Shown here piece by piece: positions 53,099 to 61,980 of a stretch of 64,000 nucleotides of DNA. The position numbers and the translations under genes are program-made. Numbering within the stretch: the stretch's first letter is position 1; each line of letters starts with the position of its first letter. Source of the DNA: Flavobacterium piscisymbiosum (lineage in GTDB: Bacteria > Bacteroidota > Bacteroidia > Flavobacteriales > Flavobacteriaceae). The stretch lies in the NCBI RefSeq assembly GCF_020905295.1, contig NZ_JAJJMM010000001.1:1364001-1428000 (forward strand), written 5' to 3'. A model generated the notes under the pieces. It did not search any database and was not told where the DNA came from. It saw only the letters and a program-made list of their open reading frames with translations.

Positions 53099-53717
53099 CA
53101 TAAAAAATAAATCCTATAAGAACAAAACGGTTTTAGAAAACATTTCGATTTCTATACCTAAAAGCGGTATCTATGGGGTTGTAGGGAAAAATGGAGAAGG
53201 AAAAACTACATTATTTAGGTGCATAATGGGCTTAACTTCTTTTATTGGTTCTATTGCTCATGAAACAGAAAATTCTTTTCATGGCAAAATAGCATGGTGT
53301 CCTACTGAACCCGTAATTTATGATGAATTGACGGCAAAAGAATTTGCCGTTTTTTACCAGGAATTATTAAATATTGAGAATAGTGATTTTCAGATGTTTG
53401 ATGTTCCTCAGGATAAACTCATCAAAACTTTTTCGACAGGAATGAAAAAGAAAGCTTATATGAATGCTGTTTTTCAGAAAGAATATGATATCTATATTTT
53501 TGACGAACCTTTTAATGGACTTGATTTAGAGTCTAATTATGTACTGATGAATTATATCAGACAATTATCAAAAAAAAGTATTGTCTTTATTTGTTCTCAT
53601 ATTCTGGAAACTCTTTATAAAGATTGTGATAGTATATTCTTAGTAAAAAACACTAAAATACAGGAGTTTGAAAAATTTGAATATTCTATGATCGAAGAGG
53701 AACTGTTCTTAAAATAA
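53085..53717 (+). CDS. ABC transporter ATP-binding protein
   Basis: A 210-residue ATPase. Walker A is GKNGEGKTT (residues ~35-43), the signature is the degenerate FSTGMKKKAYM, and Walker B is IYIFDEPFNGLD, with a switch His in FICSHILETL. It is shorter than a typical ~230-residue ABC-2-type ATPase and has a divergent signature motif. It overlaps the permease gene by 14 bp. Confidence 0.92.
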   Translation: MFQIDIKNKSYKNKTVLENISISIPKSGIYGVVGKNGEGKTTLFRCIMGLTSFIGSIAHETENSFHGKIAWCPTEPVIYDELTAKEFAVFYQELLNIENSDFQMFDVPQDKLIKTFSTGMKKKAYMNAVFQKEYDIYIFDEPFNGLDLESNYVLMNYIRQLSKKSIVFICSHILETLYKDCDSIFLVKNTKIQEFEKFEYSMIEEELFLK

Positions 53718-53740
53718 TTATCAAAAAAAAAGATGATTTA

Positions 53741-53827
53741 TACTTCCGTCCAATTTTATTAGACGGAACTCTGATAAGTTTGCTATAACGAAAACGTTCT
53801 CGAGAAAATGGTTTTGTTGAAATTATT
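53741..53827 (+). repeat. Duplicated promoter/operator segment, copy 2
   Basis: Near-identical to 51884-51971. It repeats the HTH 3' end (without the rest of the gene), TAAGTTTG (53775-53782), the CGAAAACGTTCTCG palindrome (53789-53802) and TTCTCGAGAA (53797-53806). The ATG at 53808 follows the palindrome directly. A one-base deletion (copy 1 has one more T near 51967) keeps this ATG open into the leader of peptide 2. The shared 'aaagatgat' just upstream suggests a deletion brought the HTH end here. Confidence 0.88.
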
Positions 53828-54074
53828 AATTAATATTTTAAACTTTAAAATTATTAATTTAGAAAATTTGAATTTAGTAGAGCTTAATGCTCAAGAAGTA
53901 CAAGAAGTAACAGGGGGAGAACTTTTTACTTTTATTGCACTTGGCGCATTAATAATTGGCGTTGGTTTAATTTCTAATAATAATGGAAAAAAAGTAAATG
54001 GTCCTGGAGGTAATGGCTCTAATGACACTGCTTATTATAGAGGAGATGTGTTTACCGGAGCTACATTTTTTTAA
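53808..54074 (+). CDS. Double-glycine leader peptide 2
   Basis: An 88-residue precursor. Residues 17-37 (NLENLNLVELNAQE to the GG at 36-37) match the leader of peptide 1 closely. The 51-residue core has a hydrophobic, Gly-spaced segment (FIALGALIIGVGLI) and a polar Asn/Gly-rich tail (NNNGKKVNGPGGNG). The first 16 residues (MVLLKLLINILNFKII) have no counterpart in peptide 1, because the aligned position lacks an ATG. Translation could instead begin at ATT or TTG codons downstream, such as TTG at 53868. Confidence 0.75.
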   Translation: MVLLKLLINILNFKIINLENLNLVELNAQEVQEVTGGELFTFIALGALIIGVGLISNNNGKKVNGPGGNGSNDTAYYRGDVFTGATFF

Positions 54075-54180
54075 TTAAATATAGGGCCTTGAGGAATCAA
54101 GGCTCTATAAAATCTTAGTATATTTTACAGTATTACGTTGAAAAGTATAAGAACAAATTATAAAATCAAAAATCAATATA

Positions 54181-54648
54181 ATGAAACAGTATTTTATCAA
54201 ATTATTTAAACAATCAGTACTTTGTTTTATCCTTTTTCTTGTATTCTCATGTGGCTTAAAGTCAATTCCTTCTGAATATACTTTTATTAAAAATGGGTTT
54301 GAAAAAGTTGAATTAGACAACTTAGGAAATGGCAAGGTTTTAATTTACAATGGGGCTGATATTTTGCATAAAATAGATAATACTTCCAGAATAAACATCT
54401 GGATTAATGATAAGCCATTAGGTCAACTAAAAGCAAGTGAATATGTTATAATTGATCTTAAAAAGGACACCTATAAATTTAAAGTACAGCACTTAGACGT
54501 GGTTAATATGAGGAGTATGGATGAAGTCGAAATTGATGAAAAAACAAAAGTTATAAAAATTAAACCCAATGTCACTTCTAATAAATTAAGAGTAACAAAT
54601 GAATTGCCTAAGAATTTTGATAAATTCAAATATGCTCTAAAAAGGTAA
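54181..54648 (+). CDS. Lipoprotein in the peptide locus
   Basis: A 155-residue lipoprotein (LVFSC with lipidated Cys24). The mature part is beta-rich, with INIWINDKPLGQLKASEYVIIDLKKDTYKFKVQ, resembling the DUF2846 pattern of small envelope lipoproteins. It lies between peptide 2 and the DUF3267 gene. An outer-face lipoprotein here could serve immunity, but this is a positional guess. Confidence 0.65.
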   Translation: MKQYFIKLFKQSVLCFILFLVFSCGLKSIPSEYTFIKNGFEKVELDNLGNGKVLIYNGADILHKIDNTSRINIWINDKPLGQLKASEYVIIDLKKDTYKFKVQHLDVVNMRSMDEVEIDEKTKVIKIKPNVTSNKLRVTNELPKNFDKFKYALKR

Positions 54649-54681
54649 TACTTATTTTTTGAGATTTTAAAATTATAAATA

Positions 54682-55254
54682 ATGAGGGAGATTTATATTG
54701 AATCTAAAAAAGTGCATATAATTGGAATACTGCTTAGTGTTCCAATTATTTTAATATTTATTTCTATTATATTTTTAAGATGGGATGAAGTTTTTAAGCA
54801 AAACTTGAAAGAAATAAAAGAATCGCTATTAATATTTGATAACAAAAAAGCCAATACAATCTTGATTTTATTAGCACCAAATTTAATTCTTGTAATAGGG
54901 ATTATAATTCATGAGCTTATTCATGGCATCTTTATGGGTCTTTTTTCTAAAAACGGTTGGAAGTCGGTACGATTTGGGTTTATAAAAAAACAGTTAATGC
55001 CGTTTGCAAATTGTCTCGAGCCATTAACATCAAAGCAAATGTTGGTTGTGTCTCTGGCGCCTTTTTTTATATTGGGTTTATTACCTTCCTTATATGGGAT
55101 GTTATTTGGTGATTTGTTTTGTTTTTTCATTGGCTTTTCTATGACTTTGGGAGCGGTTGGTGATTTTATTTATTCTCATTTAATATTTAAAACTGGTTTG
55201 AATCACAAACTTCTGGATCATAAAAGTAAAGTTGGCTTTATTATTATAGACTAA
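54682..55254 (+). CDS. DUF3267 putative zincin membrane protein
   Basis: A 190-residue protein with four or five helices and a zinc-protease-like site HELIH at residues 77-81, on the membrane boundary (IIIHELIHGIFMGLF). The later segment MTLGAVGDFIYSHL fits the DUF3267 pattern with a further possible ligand Asp. DUF3267 is a predicted peptidase family. Its presence in the locus suggests processing of a membrane peptide or resistance to one (inference). It lies 33 bp after the lipoprotein gene. Confidence 0.85.
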   Translation: MREIYIESKKVHIIGILLSVPIILIFISIIFLRWDEVFKQNLKEIKESLLIFDNKKANTILILLAPNLILVIGIIIHELIHGIFMGLFSKNGWKSVRFGFIKKQLMPFANCLEPLTSKQMLVVSLAPFFILGLLPSLYGMLFGDLFCFFIGFSMTLGAVGDFIYSHLIFKTGLNHKLLDHKSKVGFIIID

Positions 55255-55296
55255 AAAGGATAAAATTATAGAGGGCAATAATTAAATATATTTAAA

Positions 55297-55434
55297 ATGA
55301 AAAATAATTTATTTCACACAATTTTCTTAGGAACAAAAGGGAAAAAGTTTCTAACTCTGGTTTATGTTATTTTATTTTCTGTTTGTATATTCTATTTTTT
55401 GGTAAGGCATTGTTTTATTTCACTCATTAGCTGA
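55297..55434 (+). CDS. 45-residue single-span membrane peptide A
   Basis: A short open frame of 45 residues: N-terminal HTIFLGTKGKKFLTL, then one membrane helix (LVYVILFSVCIFYFLV) and a His/Cys-containing tail. It sits 42 bp after the DUF3267 gene and 70 bp before the HlyD gene. It has no GG leader. Two further tiny single-span peptides lie after the exporter gene, so this could be an immunity or exporter accessory peptide. Existence is supported by position and coding composition only. Confidence 0.45.
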   Translation: MKNNLFHTIFLGTKGKKFLTLVYVILFSVCIFYFLVRHCFISLIS

Positions 55435-55504
55435 GAAAAACAAAAATAATAATTCCGGTCTATAAGATTTATATATTATAAATAAGTATCTCAAATTAAG
55501 CAGT

Positions 55505-56650
55505 ATGAATTTTAGTTCAGATCCTATAAATAATCTGGAGAATCTTATATCAAAAAATAAAACCAAAAGTTTATCCATTTATTTTGTAATTGTTTTAGCA
55601 CTTATAATTTTCTTAGGACTTTTGCCTATAATCAAAGTAGATATTAGTAGTCAGAGTCGTGGTATTATTCGCAGTAAAACGGACAATGTACCTGTTACGG
55701 CAATTGTAAGCGGGCGTGTGAAATGGGTTTCCTTAAATAATAATAATAATATTGTAGAAAAAGGAGATACGCTTGTAAAAATCTCAAAAGAAAACCTGGA
55801 AAGTGATAAAGAGATACAAAATACACTATCTGGTTCTGTCTCTGAATTATTAAATGATCTTTCAAACCTTCTACAAAATAAAACGAATCATTTGCTCACA
55901 TCTGCAGCACGAGAAGATTTATTCAAATTTCAATCGGGAAAAAGTGAATTGCAAAGCAAAATTTCACAGGCACAAATAAATCATGACCGTAATAGAATCT
56001 TGTATGATAAGGATATTATTGCAAAAGCTGATTTCGAAAAAATCGAATATGAATTGCATTTCAATAAACAAGCATTGCAAAGTTATATAAGTCAGCAGAA
56101 ATTGACTTGGGAAAATCAGAAAAGAGATTTAGAAGAACGTTTGAAAAATTTGAACGGATCGGTTTCTAAAATAAATATTGAATCGAACAATTATATTATT
56201 TTGGCTCCTATTTCTGGAACTATAGAGAATTTTTCAGGTATTCAGAAAGGTTCTTTCATTAATGCATCACAATCTATCGCAACGATTTCTTCGGCTGATC
56301 ATCTTATTGTAGAAAATAATGTTGCTACAAATGATATTGGCTTAATTAAGAAAAATCAAAAAGTAAAATTTCAATTGGATGCTTTTAATTATAACCAATG
56401 GGGTTTTTTAGAAGGAAAAGTAATTGATATCGATAAAAATATAACAATTCAGGGAGAGCAGGCTTTTTTTAAAGTTCGTTGCGCTCTTGATTCTACAACA
56501 CTGAAACTGAAATCAGGTTATCAGGCCAATGTTTCTAAAGGAATGACCTTAACAACCAGATACATATTAACCCGCAGAAGTTTGTTTGATCTGTTATTTG
56601 ATAAAATAGATGATTGGTTAAACCCAAAACAAATAGCAAAGAGTAATTAA
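55505..56650 (+). CDS. HlyD-type membrane fusion adaptor
   Basis: A 381-residue adaptor that joins an inner-membrane ABC exporter to an outer-membrane channel. One membrane helix spans residues ~23-42. A beta-sandwich half-motif (VPVTAIVSGRVKWVSLNNNNNIVEKGDTLVKI) is followed by a helical hairpin region of ~100 residues (DLSNLLQNK to ENQKRDLEER), a second half (IILAPISGTIENFSGIQKGSFI) and a C-terminal beta-barrel part. The stop is 1 bp before the exporter start, so both are coupled. The outer-membrane TolC-like component is not in the window. Confidence 0.92.
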   Translation: MNFSSDPINNLENLISKNKTKSLSIYFVIVLALIIFLGLLPIIKVDISSQSRGIIRSKTDNVPVTAIVSGRVKWVSLNNNNNIVEKGDTLVKISKENLESDKEIQNTLSGSVSELLNDLSNLLQNKTNHLLTSAAREDLFKFQSGKSELQSKISQAQINHDRNRILYDKDIIAKADFEKIEYELHFNKQALQSYISQQKLTWENQKRDLEERLKNLNGSVSKINIESNNYIILAPISGTIENFSGIQKGSFINASQSIATISSADHLIVENNVATNDIGLIKKNQKVKFQLDAFNYNQWGFLEGKVIDIDKNITIQGEQAFFKVRCALDSTTLKLKSGYQANVSKGMTLTTRYILTRRSLFDLLFDKIDDWLNPKQIAKSN

Positions 56651-56651
56651 A

Positions 56652-58802
56652 ATGGCTTCAATAAAAATAAAACAACATGATATTCAAGATTGTGGTGCTG
56701 CTTGTTTGGCATCTATTGGAAACCATTTCAAAGTTAATTTGCCTATAGCCAGAATTAGACAGTATGTCAACACTGATAAACGTGGTACAAATGTACTGGG
56801 TATTATTGAGGGAGCAGAAAAAATGGGCTTTACAGCAAAAGGTGTAAAAGGAGGTCTGGATTCTTTAGATAAAATTCCGCTTCCTGCAATTGCCCACATT
56901 ATCACAAAAGCACAATTACATCATTATGTTGTAATTTACAAAGTTGAGAAATCTAAAATTACGGTTATGGATCCGGGTTTTGGTAAAATGGAAGTTTATA
57001 CTGTTGAAGAATTCCAAAAAATATGGTCTGGTGTGCTAATTCTTTTTGCACCCAATGATGATTTTAAAACACTAAACGAAAAAACTTCGCCAATAAAGAG
57101 ATTTTGGAATTTAATTCAACCACATAAAATCATTTTACTTCAGGCATTAATTGGTGCCATAGTTTTTACTGTTTTGGGATTGTCAATGTCTATTTATATT
57201 CAAAAAATCACAGATTATGTTTTGGTCGATGGCAATAAAAACCTACTTAATTTATTGAGTATTTCGATGATTGCTATTATAGCACTTCAAGCTTATATAG
57301 GCTCTAAAAAAAGCATATTTGTTATGAAAACGGGGCAATTAATTGACGCGAAATTAATTTTGGGTTATTATAAACATCTATTGCACTTACCACAACGTTT
57401 TTTTGACACTATGCAAATTGGTGAAATAACTTCCAGAATAAACGATGCAGTAAAAATTCGTTCGTTTATAAATGAAGTTGCTATAGAAATGATTGTCAAC
57501 ATTTTTATTGTAATTTTTTCATTTGCTTTAATGTTTACTTATTATTGGAAACTGGCTTTGGTTATTCTACTTGCGATTCCATTTTATACCTTGATATATT
57601 TTGTTTTAAACAAATTCAACAAGAAAGTCGAGCGAAATATTATGGAAAATGCTGCGGAATTACAAACTCAATTAGTAGAAAGTATTACACATGTAAGGAC
57701 AGTAAAAGAATTTGGAATTGAAGAGTTTTCTAATTTAAAAACAGAAAATAAATTTGTAAAACTTTTATTTACAACTTATAAATCAGGCCTGAATGGAATT
57801 TTTGCTGGTACATCTACGCAACTTTTAGCTTCAGGATTTACGGTTGTTTTAATGTGGATTGGTTCCGGTTATGTGATTGACAGATCTATCACTCCAGGAG
57901 AATTATTTTCTTTTTATGCTTTAATCGGTTATTTTACATCGCCCGTTGCTTCTTTAATCGGAATGAATAAAACGGCTCAAAATGCATTAATTGCTGCTGA
58001 TAGGCTTTTTGAAATAATGGATTTGGAAAGAGAGGAAACAGAGAATAAAGTTGAGTTAAAAAGAGAGAATGCAGGCGATATAAAATTCGAAAATGTTTCT
58101 TTTCGATATGGATCACGATTAGAAATTTTTAAAAAATTTAATGCCATATTCAAAAAAAATGAGACAACTGCAATAGTAGGTGAAAGTGGTAGTGGAAAAA
58201 CCACTTTAATTTCACTTCTTCAAAATTTATACCCAATAAAAGAAGGAAAAATTTATATAGGTGAATTTGATACTCAATTTATTCATTACCAAAGTTTAAG
58301 GAAGATTGTTGGAGTGATTCCGCAACAACTTAATTTATTTTCCGGAAATATAATAGAGAATATTGCCTTAGGAGATTCATTCCCTGATATCCATAGAGTC
58401 TTGGATCTGTCAAAGCAATTAGGAATAACAGAATTTGTAGAAAAATTGCCCAATGGTTTTGAAACGCAAATTGGCGAAAATGGAGCAATGCTTTCTGGTG
58501 GGCAAAAACAAAGAATTGCAATAGCCAGAGCATTATATAAAAATCCGGAGATTTTATTAATGGATGAGGCAACAGCATCATTAGATACTAATTCAGAAAA
58601 AGTTGTAAAAGATGTAATAGATAATTTTAAAGCTCAGGGAAAAACTATAATAATTATTGCACATCGATTAAGTACAATTGCAAATGCTGATAAAATATTA
58701 GTGATGAAAAGTGGAGCAATTGCTGAGTCTGGGAGTCATAATAGCTTACTGGAACAAAAAGGAGAATATTATAATTTGTGGAGTAAACAAAGTCTGCTTT
58801 AA
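56652..58802 (+). CDS. C39-peptidase ABC exporter (double-glycine exporter)
   Basis: A 716-residue peptidase-containing ABC transporter (PCAT). The N-terminal C39 domain has Gln12 and Cys14 in IQDCGAAC, His91 in HHYVVIY and Asp107 in VMDPGFG, so it should cut after GG leaders. A six-helix membrane domain spans ~155-440. The ATPase domain has Walker A GESGSGKTT (510-518), LSGGQ (614-618) and MDEATA. It begins 1 bp after the HlyD gene. It is the main exporter for the locus, and its catalytic residues look intact. Confidence 0.97.
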   Translation: MASIKIKQHDIQDCGAACLASIGNHFKVNLPIARIRQYVNTDKRGTNVLGIIEGAEKMGFTAKGVKGGLDSLDKIPLPAIAHIITKAQLHHYVVIYKVEKSKITVMDPGFGKMEVYTVEEFQKIWSGVLILFAPNDDFKTLNEKTSPIKRFWNLIQPHKIILLQALIGAIVFTVLGLSMSIYIQKITDYVLVDGNKNLLNLLSISMIAIIALQAYIGSKKSIFVMKTGQLIDAKLILGYYKHLLHLPQRFFDTMQIGEITSRINDAVKIRSFINEVAIEMIVNIFIVIFSFALMFTYYWKLALVILLAIPFYTLIYFVLNKFNKKVERNIMENAAELQTQLVESITHVRTVKEFGIEEFSNLKTENKFVKLLFTTYKSGLNGIFAGTSTQLLASGFTVVLMWIGSGYVIDRSITPGELFSFYALIGYFTSPVASLIGMNKTAQNALIAADRLFEIMDLEREETENKVELKRENAGDIKFENVSFRYGSRLEIFKKFNAIFKKNETTAIVGESGSGKTTLISLLQNLYPIKEGKIYIGEFDTQFIHYQSLRKIVGVIPQQLNLFSGNIIENIALGDSFPDIHRVLDLSKQLGITEFVEKLPNGFETQIGENGAMLSGGQKQRIAIARALYKNPEILLMDEATASLDTNSEKVVKDVIDNFKAQGKTIIIIAHRLSTIANADKILVMKSGAIAESGSHNSLLEQKGEYYNLWSKQSLL

Positions 58803-58946
58803 ATTTGTCCGCAAACCTATAATTAAGAAAAATCATATAATTTATTTTGTCTGAAATATTAAAGTATTATATTGTACATTATTTTTCTTTCAATAAAAGC
58901 TTGTAAAAGTAATATTCTAACTTAATACTAATAATAAAAAGAAAAC

Positions 58947-59081
58947 ATGAAAAATCAAATTTTTAAAGACACAAAGGAAACCAGGATCATGCTTATGTTT
59001 AGTTTTATGATAGCTAGCATGTTTTTTATCTATTTTCTAGGAAAGTTTTGTGGTGCAACACTTTACTATATTTATAATTAA
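58947..59081 (+). CDS. 44-residue membrane peptide B
   Basis: A 44-residue open frame with one membrane helix (MLMFSFMIASMFFIYFL), a charged N-terminus (NQIFKDTKETR) and a tail with a Cys and several Tyr. It lies 144 bp after the exporter gene and 32 bp before peptide C. No GG leader. It is similar in size and topology to peptides A and C. Confidence 0.45.
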   Translation: MKNQIFKDTKETRIMLMFSFMIASMFFIYFLGKFCGATLYYIYN

Positions 59082-59113
59082 GATTTAAACATTAATACAG
59101 GCAATTTCAAAGT

Positions 59114-59230
59114 ATGGAAACTAAAAGCGAGAATTACTATCCAATAATTTTTGGCTCGGTAATTTTAATCTTTTTCCTGATACAGGTATTTGAAAAAGGA
59201 ATTATTTTTGGGCAGGCTTTGGCCAATTAG
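59114..59230 (+). CDS. 38-residue membrane peptide C
   Basis: A 38-residue open frame with a charged start (METKSENYY) and one hydrophobic stretch (PIIFGSVILIFFLIQVFE), ending GQALAN. It directly follows peptide B. No leader is visible. Reality as a gene rests on clean composition and position. Confidence 0.4.
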   Translation: METKSENYYPIIFGSVILIFFLIQVFEKGIIFGQALAN

Positions 59231-59461
59231 AAAATATTAAAACCAAATCATAGCTTAATAAATAATAATGATGTTGCCACTTAAACCTCATTGTTATTTA
59301 TTAAGCTATGTTTTGGGAACTTACCTTTAAGTAAATATTGGGTTTAAATGTTTGTTAATTAATAAACATTTAGATTTCTCTTTTTATCAAGAAGCCGTAA
59401 CTTTACTTTTTAAACTTTATCATCCTCAATTGATATTGTAAAACCATAAAAAAGTTACAAC

Positions 59462-60535
59462 ATGGCTTCATTATTATTTTCTCCACTTACTATAAAAAAA
59501 ATCACTTTAAAAAATAGAATCGTTATTTCGCCCATGTGTCAATATTCTTCCGTTGACGGATTTGCAAACGATTGGCATTTGGTTCACTTAGGCAGTCGTG
59601 CCAGTGGTGGAGCAGCTTTAATCATTCAGGAAGCAACAGCAGTTTCTCCCGAAGCCAGAATTTCTCCATCTGATTTAGGAATCTGGAAAGACGAACACAT
59701 CGAAAAACTCAAAACAATCAACGCATTTATAGTTTCTCAAAATGCTATTCCCGGAATTCAATTGGCACATGCAGGACGAAAAGCAAGTGTTTCAGCTCCC
59801 TGGGAAGGGAATAAAAAATTAGATTTCGCTCAAGGCGGATGGCAAACGGTTTCTGCGAGTAACATTCCGTATCATGATGATGAACCATTTCTTCCGGAAG
59901 CTTTAGACCAAAACGGAATCCAGAAAGTAGTTTCAGATTTTAAAGCAGCGACCAAAAGAGCGGTTCAGGCCGGTTATCAGGTTGCAGAAATTCACGGAGC
60001 ACACGGTTATTTATTACATCAGTTTTTATCTCCTTTAACGAATGTAAGAACCGATGAATACGGCGGAAGTTTTGAAAACAGAATCCGTTTTACTTTAGAA
60101 ATTGTAGCAGCAGTACAATCAGAATGGCCTTCGGATTTACCTTTATTCGTACGAATTTCAGCGACAGATTGGGCAGAAGGCGGATGGAATCCCGAAGAAT
60201 CTGTACAACTTTCTAAAATCTTAAAAGAAAAAGGAGTAGATTTAATTGATGTTTCATCAGGCGGATTGGTTTCACACCAAAAAATTGAATTAAAACCAGG
60301 TTATCAGGTTGCTTTCGCAGAACAAATTAGGAAAGAAGCAAATATTCCAACAGGCGCAGTAGGTTTAATAACCGAAGCCAAACAAGCCGAAGCAATTTTA
60401 GAAAAAGCTCAGGCTGATTTGGTTTTATTCGCCAGAGAATCCCTTAGAAATCCTAACTTGCCATTAGATTTCGCCAAAGAATTACACGACGATATTCAAT
60501 GGCCAAAACAATACGAACGCGCTAAGATTAAATAA
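59462..60535 (+). CDS. NADH:flavin oxidoreductase, YqjM-like
   Basis: A 357-residue old-yellow-enzyme family FMN oxidoreductase. Landmarks are KNRIVISPMCQYSS, the LAHAGRKASVSAPWEG region, the HGAHGYLLHQFLSPLTN active-site loop and the TGAVGLITEA to VLFARESLRNP phosphate-binding part. It reduces alpha,beta-unsaturated carbonyls with NAD(P)H. It is monocistronic, 231 bp from the peptide locus. Substrate unknown. Confidence 0.94.
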   Translation: MASLLFSPLTIKKITLKNRIVISPMCQYSSVDGFANDWHLVHLGSRASGGAALIIQEATAVSPEARISPSDLGIWKDEHIEKLKTINAFIVSQNAIPGIQLAHAGRKASVSAPWEGNKKLDFAQGGWQTVSASNIPYHDDEPFLPEALDQNGIQKVVSDFKAATKRAVQAGYQVAEIHGAHGYLLHQFLSPLTNVRTDEYGGSFENRIRFTLEIVAAVQSEWPSDLPLFVRISATDWAEGGWNPEESVQLSKILKEKGVDLIDVSSGGLVSHQKIELKPGYQVAFAEQIRKEANIPTGAVGLITEAKQAEAILEKAQADLVLFARESLRNPNLPLDFAKELHDDIQWPKQYERAKIK

Positions 60536-60670
60536 AATTTAAAACATAAGTTTTTTTGATTTGAACCATTAAGAGATTAAGAAAAATTAAGTTCGAATGC
60601 TTAATAATCTTAATCTCTTAATGGTTAGAAAAAAATAAAATGTTTAACCTTAATTGTAAAAACATACAAA

Positions 60671-61711
60671 ATGCAAAAAATAAAAACAGCACTATTATCA
60701 TACGGAATGTCGGGGAAAGTTTTTCATGCTCCGTTTTTAGACATTCACCCCGGATTTGAACTTTTAGGATCTTGGGAAAGAAGCAAAAAACTCATTCAGG
60801 AAGATTATCCAAGCGTAAAAAGTTATCCAACAATTGATGATTTATTGGCAGATGATGTCGATTTGGTAATTGTAAATACACCGGTTGGAACACATTTCGA
60901 ATATGCCAAAAAAGTTTTATTGGCAGGAAAACACGCCGTTGTCGAAAAAGCATTTACAACAACCGTGGCCGAAGCCGAAGAATTAGCTGCAATAGCCAAA
61001 GAAAAGGGTTTGAAATTGGCTGTTTTCCAAAACAGAAGATGGGATAGTGATTTTAAAACCGTTCAAAAAATAATCAAAGAAGGAACTTTAGGAGATTTGG
61101 TCGAAGCCGAATTTCATTTTGACAGATACAATCCTTTATTGAGTGCAAAAGCACATAAAGAAACTGTAAATGACGGAGCCGGAATCCTGAAAGATTTAGG
61201 TCCGCATTTAATCGATCAGGCCGTTTGTTTGTTTGGTTCACCAAAGTCCGTTTTTGGAGATATTCGTTTTACAAGAGAAAACTCTTTGGTCGATGACTGG
61301 ATCGATTTATTGTTGATTTATGAAGATTTCAGAGTACGATTAAAAGCCAGTTTTTTTGTTCGCGAAGCCAATCCTGCTTATACCATTCACGGAAAAAAAG
61401 GATCTTTCCTAAAACCTCGTGGAGATGTTCAGGAAGATGAATTAAAACTAGGTAAAAAACCAAATTTAGAATCCTGGGGAACAGAATCAGAAAACTTACA
61501 AGGATTATTGCATACCGAAATTGACGGAAAAGAAATAAGAGAAAAAATCCCAACACTTCAGGGAAATTATTTTTCGTTTTTTGATGGCGTTTATGAATCC
61601 ATTGCAAATAATAAAATAGAACCCGTTACAGCAGAAGATGGTGTAAAAGTGATGCAAATTATAGAAGCTGCAATTGCAAGTAATGCGCAACAAAAGGTAA
61701 TTAATTTGTAA
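60671..61711 (+). CDS. Gfo/Idh/MocA-family oxidoreductase
   Basis: A 346-residue NAD(P)-dependent oxidoreductase with an N-terminal Rossmann fold. The usual GxGxxG is modified to GMSGKVFHAPFLDIHP, followed by VIVNTPVGTHFEYAKKVLLAGKHAVVEKAF, where the canonical EKP reads EKA. A C-terminal beta-sheet domain holds a conserved LKDLGPHLIDQAV with a putative His. It acts on sugars or inositols in most relatives. It follows the OYE gene by 135 bp. Substrate unknown. Confidence 0.92.
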   Translation: MQKIKTALLSYGMSGKVFHAPFLDIHPGFELLGSWERSKKLIQEDYPSVKSYPTIDDLLADDVDLVIVNTPVGTHFEYAKKVLLAGKHAVVEKAFTTTVAEAEELAAIAKEKGLKLAVFQNRRWDSDFKTVQKIIKEGTLGDLVEAEFHFDRYNPLLSAKAHKETVNDGAGILKDLGPHLIDQAVCLFGSPKSVFGDIRFTRENSLVDDWIDLLLIYEDFRVRLKASFFVREANPAYTIHGKKGSFLKPRGDVQEDELKLGKKPNLESWGTESENLQGLLHTEIDGKEIREKIPTLQGNYFSFFDGVYESIANNKIEPVTAEDGVKVMQIIEAAIASNAQQKVINL

Positions 61712-61980
61712 CGTAAAATTGCCCACGGGTTTTACGGATCTAAACGGATTAACACAGATTTATTCTAATTATATCTTTTAAACTATATCATAGACGCACG
61801 GCAGTGCGTCTTTTTTATGCGTACAAATAGAAAACCTTAGCACCTTAGTTTCTCAGAACCTTAGTCCCTTAAAACAAATTTATAAACATATAACGTTATA
61901 AATTTAGGAACTAGTAGGGTTTTATAGTCTATAAAGTAGCTTTTTAGTACTTTTATACTAGAATCCAAAAATAAATCACT

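Noticed and set aside
56652..58802. Type I haemolysin exporter
   Set aside because: The C39 domain keeps its catalytic Cys14, His91 and Asp107, so it is a leader-cutting exporter and not one with a degenerate C39-like domain.
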